64,000 nucleotides of DNA, from NCBI GenBank assembly GCA_004553625.1, contig SFKX01000014.1, positions 1-64,000 on the forward strand. Direction: 5' to 3'. The notes below the pieces were generated by a model. The model saw only the letters and a program-made list of their open reading frames with translations. It was not told the origin of the DNA and did not search any database. Shown here piece after piece: positions 32,749 to 41,555 of this stretch. Position 1 is the first letter of the stretch, and each line of letters begins with the position of its first letter. Origin of the DNA: Clostridiales bacterium (lineage in GTDB: Bacteria > Bacillota_A > Clostridia > Oscillospirales > Oscillospiraceae). The position numbers and the translations under genes were made by a program.

Positions 32749-33656
32749 TTATCCGAAAACTCCGCCAAAATGTCCTCCAGGGAGAACTCCGTTTCCGCCG
32801 CAGCCCTCTTCGGCTGCGGCGCGGGCGCAGGTCTGGACTGGGGCCGGGGCTGCGCCTGTGGCCGGGGCTGCGCCTGTGGCCGGGGCTGCGCCTGAGTCTG
32901 GACCGGCCTGTCCTGAGCCGGTCTGGCCTGGGCTGCGGGCTTCTTCTGCTGGTCCTCCCACTCGGCAAATGGGTTCTTGGGGTCTATCTGCCGGGGCTCC
33001 ACCGGCCTTGCAGGTCTCGCTCCCGCGGGCCGTGGCGTATATTCCTTCACGGGGATGCGCGTGCGCTCCTGCACGGGCTCGCGCCGTGGCTCGGGCCTCT
33101 GCTGACGCTTTGCCGGCTGAGGCTTTTTCTTGCTGTGGCTGCCGCCGGAGCGCCGCTTTGCGGGCTCCTCGTCCTCATCCTCCGCATCGGCATCCTTTTC
33201 TCCGCCGAAGATGATGTACAGGCAGAACAGCACGCCGCAGCAGGAGATGAACATGTCCGCAATATTGAATATCGCGTTCAGCCTCGACGAGCCGAGGAAC
33301 TCGAACTTGAACATGTCCACAACGTAGCCGTAGGCGACCCTGTCTATACAGTTGCCTATGGCGCCCGCAAGCACGCCGACGGCTGCCCAGCGGCCGAGCT
33401 TGCCTTTAATAAGGTCTTTTTTCAGCGCGTATATGACCGCCGCGGCAAAGAGCACCGCGATCACAACAAACACCCAGCGCCAGTCGCCGCCCTTCAGAAA
33501 ACCGAAAGCCGCGCCCGTATTGTGGATGTTCACCAGCTTGATGACGCCGGGTATGAGCGCCTTCTCGCCCACGTCCAGCGGAATATTGAGCGACACCCAA
33601 TATTTGAGCCACTGGTCTGCAATGAGCACCAGGACCACGGCCAATGCGTAATACAT
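32745..33656 (-). CDS. lspA: Signal peptidase II (LspA) with a long disordered C-terminal tail
   Basis: The first 155 or so residues are LspA, which cleaves lipoprotein signal peptides: four hydrophobic helices, and the two catalytic Asp in GNCIDRVAYGYVVDMF and FNIADMFI. The protein then continues for about 145 residues of charged, Pro/Arg/Gln-rich sequence that is not part of normal LspA (usually near 160 residues). This tail contains the repeat QAQPRP encoded by three 18-bp DNA repeats. It ends in the acidic-hydrophobic motif EFSLEDILAEF. The tail is probably cytoplasmic and disordered; its role is unknown. Confidence 0.93.
   Translation of the reverse strand: MYYALAVVLVLIADQWLKYWVSLNIPLDVGEKALIPGVIKLVNIHNTGAAFGFLKGGDWRWVFVVIAVLFAAAVIYALKKDLIKGKLGRWAAVGVLAGAIGNCIDRVAYGYVVDMFKFEFLGSSRLNAIFNIADMFISCCGVLFCLYIIFGGEKDADAEDEDEEPAKRRSGGSHSKKKPQPAKRQQRPEPRREPVQERTRIPVKEYTPRPAGARPARPVEPRQIDPKNPFAEWEDQQKKPAAQARPAQDRPVQTQAQPRPQAQPRPQAQPRPQSRPAPAPQPKRAAAETEFSLEDILAEFSDK
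32842..32895. repeat. Three tandem 18-bp repeats within lspA
   Basis: Units at 32842-32859, 32860-32877 and 32878-32895 read GGCCGGGGCTGCGCCTGT on the plus strand; the third differs at its last base. On the coding strand they give QAQPRP-type repeats in the LspA tail. The number of units may vary between strains. Confidence 0.92.
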
Positions 33657-33692
33657 AGGTAACCCTCCCAGCCGGAGCTGTTGTATCTCTCT

Positions 33693-36503
33693 TTAGCCTA
33701 CTGCCTTCGCGCAGCGCGGGCAGAGCTCGGGATGCTTTTCGTCCGTGCCGATCCCGGCGCTGTGCGTCCAGCACCGCGGGCACTTGGGCAGCGTGCTGGC
33801 CTCGACCTTGACAGTGAGCCCCTGCACGCTCTCGCCAGCCCAGCCCTCGACCGGGGCCTCGGAAACCTCAAGCTCGGATACTATACAGAGCTCCGCGAGA
33901 TTTGCTCCCTTGACGCTCTCCCAGGCGGCCTTCGCGTCCTCGCCGACATAAAGCGTGACCTTCGCGTCCAGCGGCTTGCCAACGGTCTTTTCGGCGCGGG
34001 CCAGCTCCAGAGCTTTGTTCACGTCGTCACGGATGCGCAGGAGGTTCGACCAGCGCAGCTCCTCCTCGGCGCTAAGCTTCATCGCGTCGTTCGGCTTCGG
34101 CATGTCGTTGAGCATGACGTGCCTGGGGTCGGCGCCCTCGCCGTGCGGCATGTCCTGCCAGACCTCGTTCGAGGTGAAGCTGAGCAGGGGGGCCAGCAGG
34201 CGCATCATGGCGTCCAGTATCATATAGATCGTAGTCTGGGCGCTGCGCCTCGAGAGGCTCTCCGCCCCGTCGCAATAGAGCCTGTCCTTGATGACGTCCA
34301 GGTAGAAGTTCGACATATCCACGACGCAGAAGCTGTGCACCGCCGCCGTCACACCGAAGAACTCATATTTCTCATAGGCGTTTATGCACCTCTCGACCAG
34401 CGCGTTCAGCCGCGAGAGCGCCCAGCGGTCGAGTTCCGGCATGTCCGCATACGCGACCATGTCCTTATCCGGGTCGAAGCCGTTCAGGTTGCCGAGGATA
34501 TAGCGCGCGGTGTTCCTGATCTTGAGGTATTTCTCGGAGAGCTGCTTGAAGATGGCGTCCGAGCAGCGCATATCGACCCTGTAATCGGCGCTCGAGGCCC
34601 AGAGTCTCACGATATCCGCGCCGTATTTTGCGATGAGGTCGGCCGGGTCGACGCCGTTGCCAAGGCTCTTGTGCATGGCGCGGCCCTCGCCGTCCACGGT
34701 CCAGCCGTGGCAGAGGCAGCTCTTATACGGGGCCTTGCCCTTCGTCGCAACGCCGACGAGCAGGGAGGACTGGAACCAGCCGCGGAACTGGTCGCCGCCC
34801 TCGAGGTACATCTCCGCGGGCCAGCGGCCGGGGCTGTCGAGCTCCATGGACGCGATGTGCGTGCTGCCGGAGTCGAACCAGCCGTCGAGCGTATCCGTCT
34901 CTTTGGTGAAATGCACGCCGCCGCAGTGCGGGCAGACAAAGCCCTTCGGCAGCAGCTCCTCCGCCTCCAGCTCGAACCAGGCGTTCGAGCCCTTTTCGCG
35001 GAAAATATCCGATACGGATTTTATCGTCTCGTCCGTGCAGACGGGCTTGCCGCAGTCGGAGCAGTAGAAAACCGGGATGGGCAGGCCCCAGCGGCGCTGA
35101 CGCGAGATGCACCAGTCCGCCCTTTCGCGGATCATGGCGATCATCCTGTCGTGGCCCCACTCGGGCATCCACTGGACCTCGTCGCACGCGGCGCAGGCCT
35201 GCTCCTTGAAGGCGTCCACGGAGCAGAACCACTGGTCCGTCGCCCTGTAGAGGATGGGGCTCTTGCAGCGCCAGCAGTGGGCGTACTGGTGGATGATGTC
35301 CTCGGAGGCGTAGAGTGCGCCGCAGGCCTGGAGGTCGTCGAAGATGGCGACGTTCGCCTCGTCCGTCGTGAGGCCGCAGTACTTGCCGGCCTCCTCGTTC
35401 ATCTTGCCGTGGTCGTCCACCGGCACGACGAGGCCGATGTGGGTCTTGCCCTCGGCGTCGTACTTGCGGCAGATGTCGTAGTCCTCATGGCCGTGGCCGG
35501 GCGCGGTGTGGACGCAGCCGGTACCGGCGTCGAGCGTGACGTGCTCGCCCAGGATGATGATGCTCTCCCTGTCTATGAGCGGGTGGCGGGCCGTCATGAA
35601 TTCGAACTCGGAGCCCTTCATCTCCGCCAGTACCTCGAAGCCCTCGACCTTGCCTATCTCGGCAACGCGGCCCATGAGCTCCTTGGCGATGATATAGACT
35701 TCTCCGTTCGGGGCCTTGGCCAGGACGTAGTCGAAGTCCGCGTTCAGGCAGATGGCGAGGTTGCCCGGGATGGTCCAGGTAGTCGTCGTCCAGATGAGGA
35801 AATAGAGCTTGTCGAGCGGGCAGTACTTCGAGAGCTTGCCCAGGTCGTCCTTGACCTGGAACTTCACATAGATGGACTTGCACTCGTCCTCAGCGTATTC
35901 GATCTCGGCCTCAGCGAGGGCGGTCTCATCGTGCGGGCACCAGTAGACAGGCTTTTTGCCCTTGTAGATATAGCCCTTCTTATACATCTCGCCAAAGACC
36001 TTGACTTCCTCGGCCTCGAACTTCGGGTTCATGGTGAAGTAGGGCTTGTCCCACTCGCCGAGGCAGCCGAGGCGCTTGAAGGCGTCGCGCTGGACGTCCA
36101 CGTAGTGCAGGGCGAAGGCCTGGCAGGCGTCGCGGAACTCGGCCGTCGTCATTTCCTTGTGGTTGAGCTTCTGCTCCTTGATGATGGCGGATTCTATCGG
36201 CATGCCGTGGTTGTCCCAGCCGGGGTAGTAGATGGCCTGCCAGCCGGACATGGACTTATATCTCGTGATGAAGTCCTTTATGCACTTGTTGAGCGCGGTC
36301 CCCATGTGGATGGCGCCGTTGGAGAACGGAGGGCCGTCGTGCAGGTCGAAGATGGGCCTGCCCTCGGTCCTTTTGAGCATCTCATGGTAGAGGTCGAGCT
36401 CATACCACTCCTTGAGCATATCCGGCTCGCGCTTCGGCAGGGCCGCGCGCATGGGGAACTCGGTCTTGGGCAGATTGACGGTGGAATTGTAGTCCTGTGC
36501 CAT
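33693..36503 (-). CDS. ileS: Isoleucyl-tRNA synthetase
   Basis: A 936-residue class I synthetase. The HIGH motif appears as GAIHMGTALNK near residue 65, and the KMSKS loop as GRAMHKSLGN near 610, a variant form of that motif. An editing domain lies between. The C-terminal zinc site has two CxxC pairs (CPRCW and CPRCAKAVG) within the last 35 residues. There is no T-box in its short leader. It lies between divIVA and lspA, an arrangement common in Firmicutes. Confidence 0.97.
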   Translation of the reverse strand: MAQDYNSTVNLPKTEFPMRAALPKREPDMLKEWYELDLYHEMLKRTEGRPIFDLHDGPPFSNGAIHMGTALNKCIKDFITRYKSMSGWQAIYYPGWDNHGMPIESAIIKEQKLNHKEMTTAEFRDACQAFALHYVDVQRDAFKRLGCLGEWDKPYFTMNPKFEAEEVKVFGEMYKKGYIYKGKKPVYWCPHDETALAEAEIEYAEDECKSIYVKFQVKDDLGKLSKYCPLDKLYFLIWTTTTWTIPGNLAICLNADFDYVLAKAPNGEVYIIAKELMGRVAEIGKVEGFEVLAEMKGSEFEFMTARHPLIDRESIIILGEHVTLDAGTGCVHTAPGHGHEDYDICRKYDAEGKTHIGLVVPVDDHGKMNEEAGKYCGLTTDEANVAIFDDLQACGALYASEDIIHQYAHCWRCKSPILYRATDQWFCSVDAFKEQACAACDEVQWMPEWGHDRMIAMIRERADWCISRQRRWGLPIPVFYCSDCGKPVCTDETIKSVSDIFREKGSNAWFELEAEELLPKGFVCPHCGGVHFTKETDTLDGWFDSGSTHIASMELDSPGRWPAEMYLEGGDQFRGWFQSSLLVGVATKGKAPYKSCLCHGWTVDGEGRAMHKSLGNGVDPADLIAKYGADIVRLWASSADYRVDMRCSDAIFKQLSEKYLKIRNTARYILGNLNGFDPDKDMVAYADMPELDRWALSRLNALVERCINAYEKYEFFGVTAAVHSFCVVDMSNFYLDVIKDRLYCDGAESLSRRSAQTTIYMILDAMMRLLAPLLSFTSNEVWQDMPHGEGADPRHVMLNDMPKPNDAMKLSAEEELRWSNLLRIRDDVNKALELARAEKTVGKPLDAKVTLYVGEDAKAAWESVKGANLAELCIVSELEVSEAPVEGWAGESVQGLTVKVEASTLPKCPRCWTHSAGIGTDEKHPELCPRCAKAVG

Positions 36504-36543
36504 ATATCTTTTCTCTCCCTTTATAGGCTTATAAACATGGTAA

Positions 36544-36570
36544 GGGGCAGCGCCGGTTCTGCGCCGCCCC
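36544..36570 (-). terminator. GC-rich hairpin between divIVA and ileS
   Basis: GGGGCAGCGC pairs with GCGCCGCCCC with one mismatch. On the minus strand it is followed by TTACCATGTTT, so any termination is partial. Confidence 0.35.
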
Positions 36571-36586
36571 GTCGTTTCCGGTAAAA

Positions 36587-37216
36587 TCAGTTGCCGCCCA
36601 TGCTGAAAAGGCGGGTTATCTCTTCCGGCGTGATGGTCTCTCGGGGTGCGGTCTCGCCCATGACGGGGCCTATATCTATCTTCGGAGCGGGCTCGTCCGG
36701 TATTCGCGCGACCGAATCCTCAATGCTTTTGACCGTGGCGTCCACAGCCTCCTCCTGCCTGGCAGGGGCGGCGGACTTCGATATTCTCTCGAGACTCTCA
36801 AGCTGCCTGGTGCATACGGCCCTGGCTTCCTCAAAAAAGCGGCCGAAGGAGTCCTTTGCCTCCTTTAGTTTGGCCTGCTCTTTGGCGGTTTCGGCCTTGA
36901 GGGACTCCAGGCTCCTCGCGGCTGTCGCCTGCGCCTCAGCCACGACCTTGTCCGCCCTGGCTCTGGCCTCGGACTCGATCTGGCTGGAGAGCTTCTGCGC
37001 GGACATGAGCGTCATTCTCATGGCGTCCTCGCTGGCGCGGTATTCCTCTATCTTATCCACCAGCACCTTCATTTTGGCGCGGAGCGTAGCGTTTTCCCTC
37101 TGAGCGGCCTCAAGCTCCGCCGCGGCCTCTTCCATGAAGTCGTCCACGCCGCCCATGTCGTAGCCGCCGAACATGGCCTTCTCAAATGTCTTTTCCCTGA
37201 TGTCCTGAGGCGTCAT
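36587..37216 (-). CDS. divIVA: DivIVA family protein
   Basis: A 209-residue protein with a DivIVA-type N-terminus: MTPQDIREKTFEKAMFGGYD (1-20), then VDDFMEEAAAELEAAQREN, the short membrane-curvature-binding domain followed by a heptad coiled coil to about residue 150. A variable tail ends near residue 209 with ITPEEITRLFSMGGN. Such proteins gather at the division site or poles and recruit partners. SepF is encoded just upstream in the same operon, which supports a role in division. Confidence 0.9.
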   Translation of the reverse strand: MTPQDIREKTFEKAMFGGYDMGGVDDFMEEAAAELEAAQRENATLRAKMKVLVDKIEEYRASEDAMRMTLMSAQKLSSQIESEARARADKVVAEAQATAARSLESLKAETAKEQAKLKEAKDSFGRFFEEARAVCTRQLESLERISKSAAPARQEEAVDATVKSIEDSVARIPDEPAPKIDIGPVMGETAPRETITPEEITRLFSMGGN

Positions 37217-37259
37217 ATCCGTATCCTCCCCTGTTTGTTATGTATTCTGCCCGGCCGCC

Positions 37260-37799
37260 TCAGAAGTACAGGCCGCCGCTTTCTATCTGTGACATCATTT
37301 CCCCCGTCACATCCACTCCGGCGGGGGTTATGAGGTATATCATGCCCGACACGCGGTTGAGCTTGCCGTTTCTCGTATACGCTACGCCGGAGAGAAAGTC
37401 CAGCGCGCGGCGCGACGTGACCTTGTCCGCTTGGCTCAGGTCCAGCATTATCGTCTTGCCCAGGGCGAAGCTGTCCGCTATTCCGGTACAGTCTGCAAAC
37501 TCCTTCGGCTTGGCCAGCATGAAACCGGAACCGCCGCTCTGCGCCTGTGCCGCAGGCTGCTGGGCCGTCTCGCGCTTGGTCTGTACCCGCTCCCCCCGCT
37601 TCGGCAGGTGGAAGCTCGGCTTCGGCAGGCTGATGTTTGCGGGCTCCGCCTCTTCCTCGTCCGTGAAGAAGCTCTCCCTCCGCTCCGCCGGAACTATCGG
37701 CGGGCCGGCCTCCTCCTGCGGAGTGCCGGAGTCGAAAAACTCCTCCTCATCCCCGCCGTAGGGCTGGGCCAGCTTTTTCAGTTCGTCGAAAAATCCCAT
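37260..37799 (-). CDS. sepF: Cell division protein SepF
   Basis: A 179-residue SepF. It starts MGFFDELKKLAQPYGGDEEE, the amphipathic membrane-binding helix, then has a long acidic/Pro linker to about 90. The SepF core follows, with FADCTGIADSFALGKTIMLD and the closing FLSGVAYTRNGKLNRVSG (about 139-156). SepF ties FtsZ polymers to the membrane. ATG at 37799 is spaced 8 bp from GAGGAG, better than TTG at 37805. Confidence 0.93.
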   Translation of the reverse strand: MGFFDELKKLAQPYGGDEEEFFDSGTPQEEAGPPIVPAERRESFFTDEEEAEPANISLPKPSFHLPKRGERVQTKRETAQQPAAQAQSGGSGFMLAKPKEFADCTGIADSFALGKTIMLDLSQADKVTSRRALDFLSGVAYTRNGKLNRVSGMIYLITPAGVDVTGEMMSQIESGGLYF

Positions 37800-37811
37800 C
37801 GCCAAGTCTCC

Positions 37812-38504
37812 TCAGTGTTTCGCGCCGTAGTCTCGCGCCCCGAATATGGCGGAGCCGACCCGAACCATGTTCGCGCCCTCCGCTATGGCGTCCTCAAAGT
37901 CGCCGCTCATACCCATGGACAGCAGATCCATAGAGGTATTATCGTATTTTTTTCTCCCGATGTCAACAAAAAGCTCATTCATTCTGGCAAAATAAGGCCT
38001 GTTCGCACCGGGTTTCTCCGAGATCGGGGGTATCGACATCAATCCGCGCACCCTGACGGCCGCCAGTTCTGCGGCATAATTGAGAAGTTCTTCCAGTTTT
38101 TCCGGTTCCACGCCGCTTTTGGAGAGTTCGCCGGCTATATTGACCTCTATCAGAACGTCCTGCGTGACGCCCAGCTTCCTCGCCCTGGCGTCTATGTCGC
38201 GCAACAGCTCCACGGAGTCCACAGATTCTATTAGGTCCACCCCGCAGCCTACGAGATATTTTATCTTGTTCCTCTGCAAGTGGCCGATGAAATGCAGCGG
38301 CGCGCCGGTATAGGCTCCTGCCTCGCGCTTTTCGACCAGCTCCTGCACCCGGTTCTCGCCGCAGGCGTCCACCCCGGCGGCGACCGCCTGGCGGACTCTT
38401 TCCGCGTCGTTCATCTTGCTCGCGGCTACCAGCAGCACCTTCCTGCCTCCCGCCGCGGCCTCTATCCGCTCGCGCACCCTCATGACGTTCTCGGCTATGC
38501 CCAT
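37812..38504 (-). CDS. YggS family PLP homeostasis protein
   Basis: A 230-residue PLP-binding protein of the YggS/PROSC family, which controls pyridoxal phosphate supply and has no known catalysis. The PLP lysine is in LLVAASKMNDAERV (about 24-37), and GENRVQELVEK and HFIGHLQRNKIKYL (about 72-85) are conserved. The phosphate loop appears as LSMGMSGDFEDAIAEG. ATG at 38504 follows AAAGGAGAAAG; the frame is open to 38522 but that ATG lacks a site. Its place beside sepF is usual in Gram-positives. Confidence 0.95.
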   Translation of the reverse strand: MGIAENVMRVRERIEAAAGGRKVLLVAASKMNDAERVRQAVAAGVDACGENRVQELVEKREAGAYTGAPLHFIGHLQRNKIKYLVGCGVDLIESVDSVELLRDIDARARKLGVTQDVLIEVNIAGELSKSGVEPEKLEELLNYAAELAAVRVRGLMSIPPISEKPGANRPYFARMNELFVDIGRKKYDNTSMDLLSMGMSGDFEDAIAEGANMVRVGSAIFGARDYGAKH

Positions 38505-38518
38505 GTCTCTTTCTCCTT

Positions 38519-39304
38519 TCATGGGACCTCTATCTCCGCCCGGACCTGCCTGAGTCCGAGCAGCCTGTCCATACCATCCGTGCCGGAGAGCAGCAGGACG
38601 CCCTCGCCGGAGCGCTCCACACGGGCTGTGAACTGTTCCTCCCCCAGCCGGAGCAGGACCTCTGTTCCCGGCTCGAGCTCCTCCCCGGTCAGCACGGCGC
38701 AGTACCAGCGCCAGCCCGTCACGAGCCTCGCGCCGGGCTGCGGCTGAGCGTCCTCCGCCAGCAGCGCGCTCAGGCTCTCCGCGTCCAAGGCCAGCGCCTC
38801 ACCGGCGCCCAGCTCCTCCAGGCCATCCACCGTATCGGCGTAGAGCCCGGAGACTCCGGCGAACAGGGGTTCCGCCCCTCCGAGCTCCGGCTCGGGCGCC
38901 TCGCCCGTCAGCGCCGCCTCCATGAGCAGCGCGTCACCGGACTGCCTGGCTTCGGCCAGGCGCAGCTGCAGGTCGTCCTCGCCGGCAAGGCGCGCGGCCT
39001 CCAGGCTGCGGAGCAGGTCCCCCGTGTCCGAGGACAGAGCGGCATAGGCCGCATAGGCCGGCAGCCGTTTCCCGTCCCCGGCCAGCGTAACCGCCCCCTC
39101 CGGAAGGCTCAGGACCAGCTCGTCCCGGATCACCAGAGCCCTGCCGGCTATCACGCGCGGAGAAGGCGCGGCCTCCTCGCCCGCACCGCCGCCGTCAAAG
39201 CTCCGATTCAGAGCCCCGGGCCAGGCCGCCGCGGTACAGAGCAGGGCCGCCGAACAGAGCCATAGCAGTATCTCCGCCCTGCCCGGCTTATGTAGCCTGC
39301 GCAT
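38519..39304 (-). CDS. HlyD-like membrane-anchored protein of the sepF cluster
   Basis: A 261-residue protein with a short basic N-terminus, one transmembrane helix (about 12-31) and an extracytoplasmic part. VIAGRALVIRDELVLSLPEG resembles the start of HlyD-type adaptor domains, and the last 70 residues, with VTGWRWYCAVLTGEELEPG, resemble the barrel of such adaptors. Proteins of this kind are often found between hfq and yggS/sepF in Clostridia, but I know no assigned function. It overlaps hfq by 17 bp. A partner of division or wall synthesis is possible. Confidence 0.7.
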   Translation of the reverse strand: MRRLHKPGRAEILLWLCSAALLCTAAAWPGALNRSFDGGGAGEEAAPSPRVIAGRALVIRDELVLSLPEGAVTLAGDGKRLPAYAAYAALSSDTGDLLRSLEAARLAGEDDLQLRLAEARQSGDALLMEAALTGEAPEPELGGAEPLFAGVSGLYADTVDGLEELGAGEALALDAESLSALLAEDAQPQPGARLVTGWRWYCAVLTGEELEPGTEVLLRLGEEQFTARVERSGEGVLLLSGTDGMDRLLGLRQVRAEIEVP

Positions 39305-39527
39305 CCGCTTCAGCCAGACTGATCGGCCGCAGCGGCGCTATCGTCGAGATCGCGTGCTTGTAGATCAGCTGCTGCTTGCCCTCGGAATCCAGCACTACGG
39401 TGAAGCTGTCGAAGGCTCTCAGAGTGCCGCGCAGCTGGAATCCGTTCATGAGAAACAACGTCAGCGGCACGCGCTCGGCTCTTGCGCGGCAGAGGAAGGC
39501 GTCTTGCAGGTTCTTTGTCTTTTCCAT
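39288..39527 (-). CDS. hfq: RNA chaperone Hfq
   Basis: A 79-residue Hfq. The Sm1 motif runs through FLMNGFQLRGTLRAFDSFTV (about 25-44) and Sm2 is IYKHAISTI (about 54-62), with the YKH signature intact. Hfq forms hexamers that bind small RNAs and U-rich RNA ends. ATG at 39527 is chosen because the protein then starts MEKTKNLQDAFL like other Hfq proteins; the site is GGAGCGAG. It follows miaA, as in many bacteria. Confidence 0.96.
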   Translation of the reverse strand: MEKTKNLQDAFLCRARAERVPLTLFLMNGFQLRGTLRAFDSFTVVLDSEGKQQLIYKHAISTIAPLRPISLAEADAQAT

Positions 39528-39562
39528 TTCTCGCTCCTTGCCGGAGCGGGAGGGTGATTTAC

Positions 39563-39590
39563 ATAATACCACATACCTTCGCTCCGTTAA
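39563..39590 (-). promoter_or_regulatory. Possible internal promoter for hfq and the division genes
   Basis: Minus strand TTAACG (39585-39590), 16 bp, TATTAT (39563-39568), in the 111-bp gap between miaA and hfq. Confidence 0.5.
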
Positions 39591-39638
39591 ATAGTAAATT
39601 TGTACAAAACGCGGTTTTTCCCCGGCCTTGTACGAATA

Positions 39639-40583
39639 CTATCTTATACCGCAGCGGAGCAGAAATGCTGTCGAATCCCGGACGGCAGAGGCAAAATCGG
39701 GCGTACCCTCCCAGTCTATGCGCAGGGCGCCCTCTCTCTGGCGGAGCCAGGTGAGTTGGCGCTTAGCGTAGCGCCTGGTCTCTCGTTTTATCTTGTCCAC
39801 GGCCTCTTCCCTGGAGCACTCACCGCGCAGGGTCTCGGCGGCCTCCTTGTAGCCTATGGCCTGCATGGCGGTCGAACCGGAGTCCAAGCCGCCCGCGAGC
39901 AGCCCGGCGACCTCCTCGAAGAGCCCCCGGGCGACCATCTCGTCCACGCGGGCGTCTATGCGGCGGTAGAGCTCCTCGCGGTCCTTCCAGCCGAGGATGA
40001 TATACGCCGCCTCAAAGGCCGGGTCTTTCTCGTGGCTCTCGCGGTCGAGCTCTGTAATGGTCCTGCCCGTCAGGAGATAAACCTCGTAGGCGCGGACGAT
40101 GCGCTTTTTATCCGCGGGGTGGAGCTTGGCCGCGCGCTCCGGGTCCAGCTGGGCCAGCTCCCGAAGCATGGCCTTGCCGCCCATCTCATCGTAGCGCTCC
40201 TCCAGCTCCTGCCTGGTCAGGCCCGTCTCATCCACCGCGCCGAAGCTGCGGCCCTGGACGAGCGAGTCTATGTACAGCCCCGTCCCGCCGACCACTATGG
40301 GCAATTTCCCCCGGGCAAGGATGTCCTGGCAGGCCGCCTGCGCCGCGTCCACAAACTTTGCGGCGGACCAGCTTTCTGCGGGCTCGGCCACATCTATCAT
40401 GTGGTGCGGCACGCCATCCATCTCCTCAGCCGAGGGCTTGGCCGTACCGATGTCCATGCCCCTGTAGATCTGCATGGAGTCCGCGGAGACCACCTCTCCG
40501 CCCAGCTGCTTTGCCAGAAGCACGCCGAGCTTCGTCTTTCCCGACGCCGTCGGGCCTGTGACAACCACTATCTTGTCCGGCAT
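39639..40583 (-). CDS. miaA: tRNA dimethylallyltransferase MiaA
   Basis: A 314-residue enzyme that transfers the dimethylallyl group to A37 of tRNAs reading U-starting codons. The P-loop is VVTGPTASGKTKLG (about 6-19), followed by SADSMQIYRGMDIGTAKP (about 34-51) and GGTGLYIDSLVQG. The closing block near the C-terminus, ETRRYAKRQLTWLR, is typical. It is the first gene of the minus-strand block ending at the fumarase genes. Confidence 0.96.
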   Translation of the reverse strand: MPDKIVVVTGPTASGKTKLGVLLAKQLGGEVVSADSMQIYRGMDIGTAKPSAEEMDGVPHHMIDVAEPAESWSAAKFVDAAQAACQDILARGKLPIVVGGTGLYIDSLVQGRSFGAVDETGLTRQELEERYDEMGGKAMLRELAQLDPERAAKLHPADKKRIVRAYEVYLLTGRTITELDRESHEKDPAFEAAYIILGWKDREELYRRIDARVDEMVARGLFEEVAGLLAGGLDSGSTAMQAIGYKEAAETLRGECSREEAVDKIKRETRRYAKRQLTWLRQREGALRIDWEGTPDFASAVRDSTAFLLRCGIR

Positions 40584-40591
40584 AAAAACAC

Positions 40592-40620
40592 TTCCATTCT
40601 TTGAAGTAATGTGTTATGAT
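40592..40620 (+). promoter_or_regulatory. Possible promoter of the DegV gene
   Basis: TTCCAT (40592-40597), 17 bp, TATGAT (40615-40620). The -10 box is good and the -35 box weak. Confidence 0.5.
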
Positions 40621-40654
40621 AGATTGGCCATATGATAAGGAGGCAAATCATTTC

Positions 40655-41500
40655 ATGAAAATAAAGATCTCGACGGACAGCACCTGCGACCTGCCCTCTG
40701 AGCTTATATCCGCGCACGACATCGGCGTTATGCCGCTGTATATCATCCGGGATGAGGAAGCGCTGAGAGACGGCATCGACGTGAAGCCCGAGGACCTCTA
40801 CGCCTACACCAAAAAGACGGGAAAGCTCTGCGGCACATCCGCCGTCACCATCACGGATTACCTTACGGCCTGGAAGGCCTGGCTGGAGGAATATGACGCC
40901 ATCGTCCATGTGGCCTTTTCATCCGAGCTCTCGGCCAGCTGCAACAACGCCAGGCTCGCGGCGATGGACCTGCCGGGCAAAGTCTGGGTGGTGGACTCGC
41001 TGAACCTCTCCACCGGTTTCGGCCACCTGGTGCTGGACGCGGCGCTCATGGCAGAGCGCGGCATGGCCCCCGAGGAAATCGCCGCGGAGACCGAACGCAT
41101 GGTGCCTAAGATGGACGTCAGCTTTGTGCTGGACACGCTGGATTACCTGCGCAAAGGCGGGCGCTGCACCTCCGTGCAGGCCCTGGGTGCGAACCTCCTG
41201 GGTCTCAAGCCCTGCATAGAGGTCCGGGGCGGCAAGATGACCGTCGGCAAAAAATACCGCGGCAAGATCGAAAACGCCTACGTCCAATACATAAAGGACA
41301 GGCTCGCAAACCGGGACGACATAGACACCAGGCGCGTTTTCATAACGGACTCGGGCCTGCCCGAGGAAGTTCGGGCAAAGCTCCGCGAGGTCGTGCTCTC
41401 CTGCCAGCCCTTTGAAGAGGTCTATAACAACCAGGCCGGCTGCACAATAAGCGGCCACTGCGGGCCCTGGTGCATGGGAGTTCTATATTATCACAAATAA
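40655..41500 (+). CDS. DegV family fatty-acid binding protein
   Basis: A 281-residue DegV protein. It begins KISTDSTCDLPSELI, the usual S-T-x-D-L-P motif, and contains VAFSSELSASCNNARLA and a VVDSLNLSTGFGHLV block around 110-125. DegV (FakB-type) proteins bind fatty acids for phosphorylation by FakA; whether this one does is not known, since no FakA gene is in the window. ATG at 40655 follows AAGGAGG. A single-gene unit closed by a terminator. Confidence 0.93.
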   Translation: MKIKISTDSTCDLPSELISAHDIGVMPLYIIRDEEALRDGIDVKPEDLYAYTKKTGKLCGTSAVTITDYLTAWKAWLEEYDAIVHVAFSSELSASCNNARLAAMDLPGKVWVVDSLNLSTGFGHLVLDAALMAERGMAPEEIAAETERMVPKMDVSFVLDTLDYLRKGGRCTSVQALGANLLGLKPCIEVRGGKMTVGKKYRGKIENAYVQYIKDRLANRDDIDTRRVFITDSGLPEEVRAKLREVVLSCQPFEEVYNNQAGCTISGHCGPWCMGVLYYHK

Positions 41501-41513
41501 AGCGAAAAGAAAA

Positions 41514-41546
41514 CCGGGCAGGCCCGATCGGCCTGCCTGGTTTTTT
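41514..41546 (+). terminator. Terminator of the DegV gene
   Basis: CCGGGCAGGCC (41514-41524) pairs with GGCCTGCCTGG (41530-41540) with one G-T pair, then TTTTTT. Confidence 0.88.
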
Positions 41547-41555
41547 AAATAACGC

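Noticed and set aside
32842..32895. Possible CRISPR-like repeats
   Set aside because: The 18-bp units are contiguous, have no spacers and are in frame within lspA.
33681..36584. A 967-codon plus-strand frame opposite ileS
   Set aside because: It mirrors a highly conserved isoleucyl-tRNA synthetase. Long antisense frames arise here from high GC at third codon positions. No ribosome site or family match.
36504..36586. T-box in front of ileS
   Set aside because: The gap is only 83 bp and shows neither the T-box motif nor a stem I; it holds just a hairpin.
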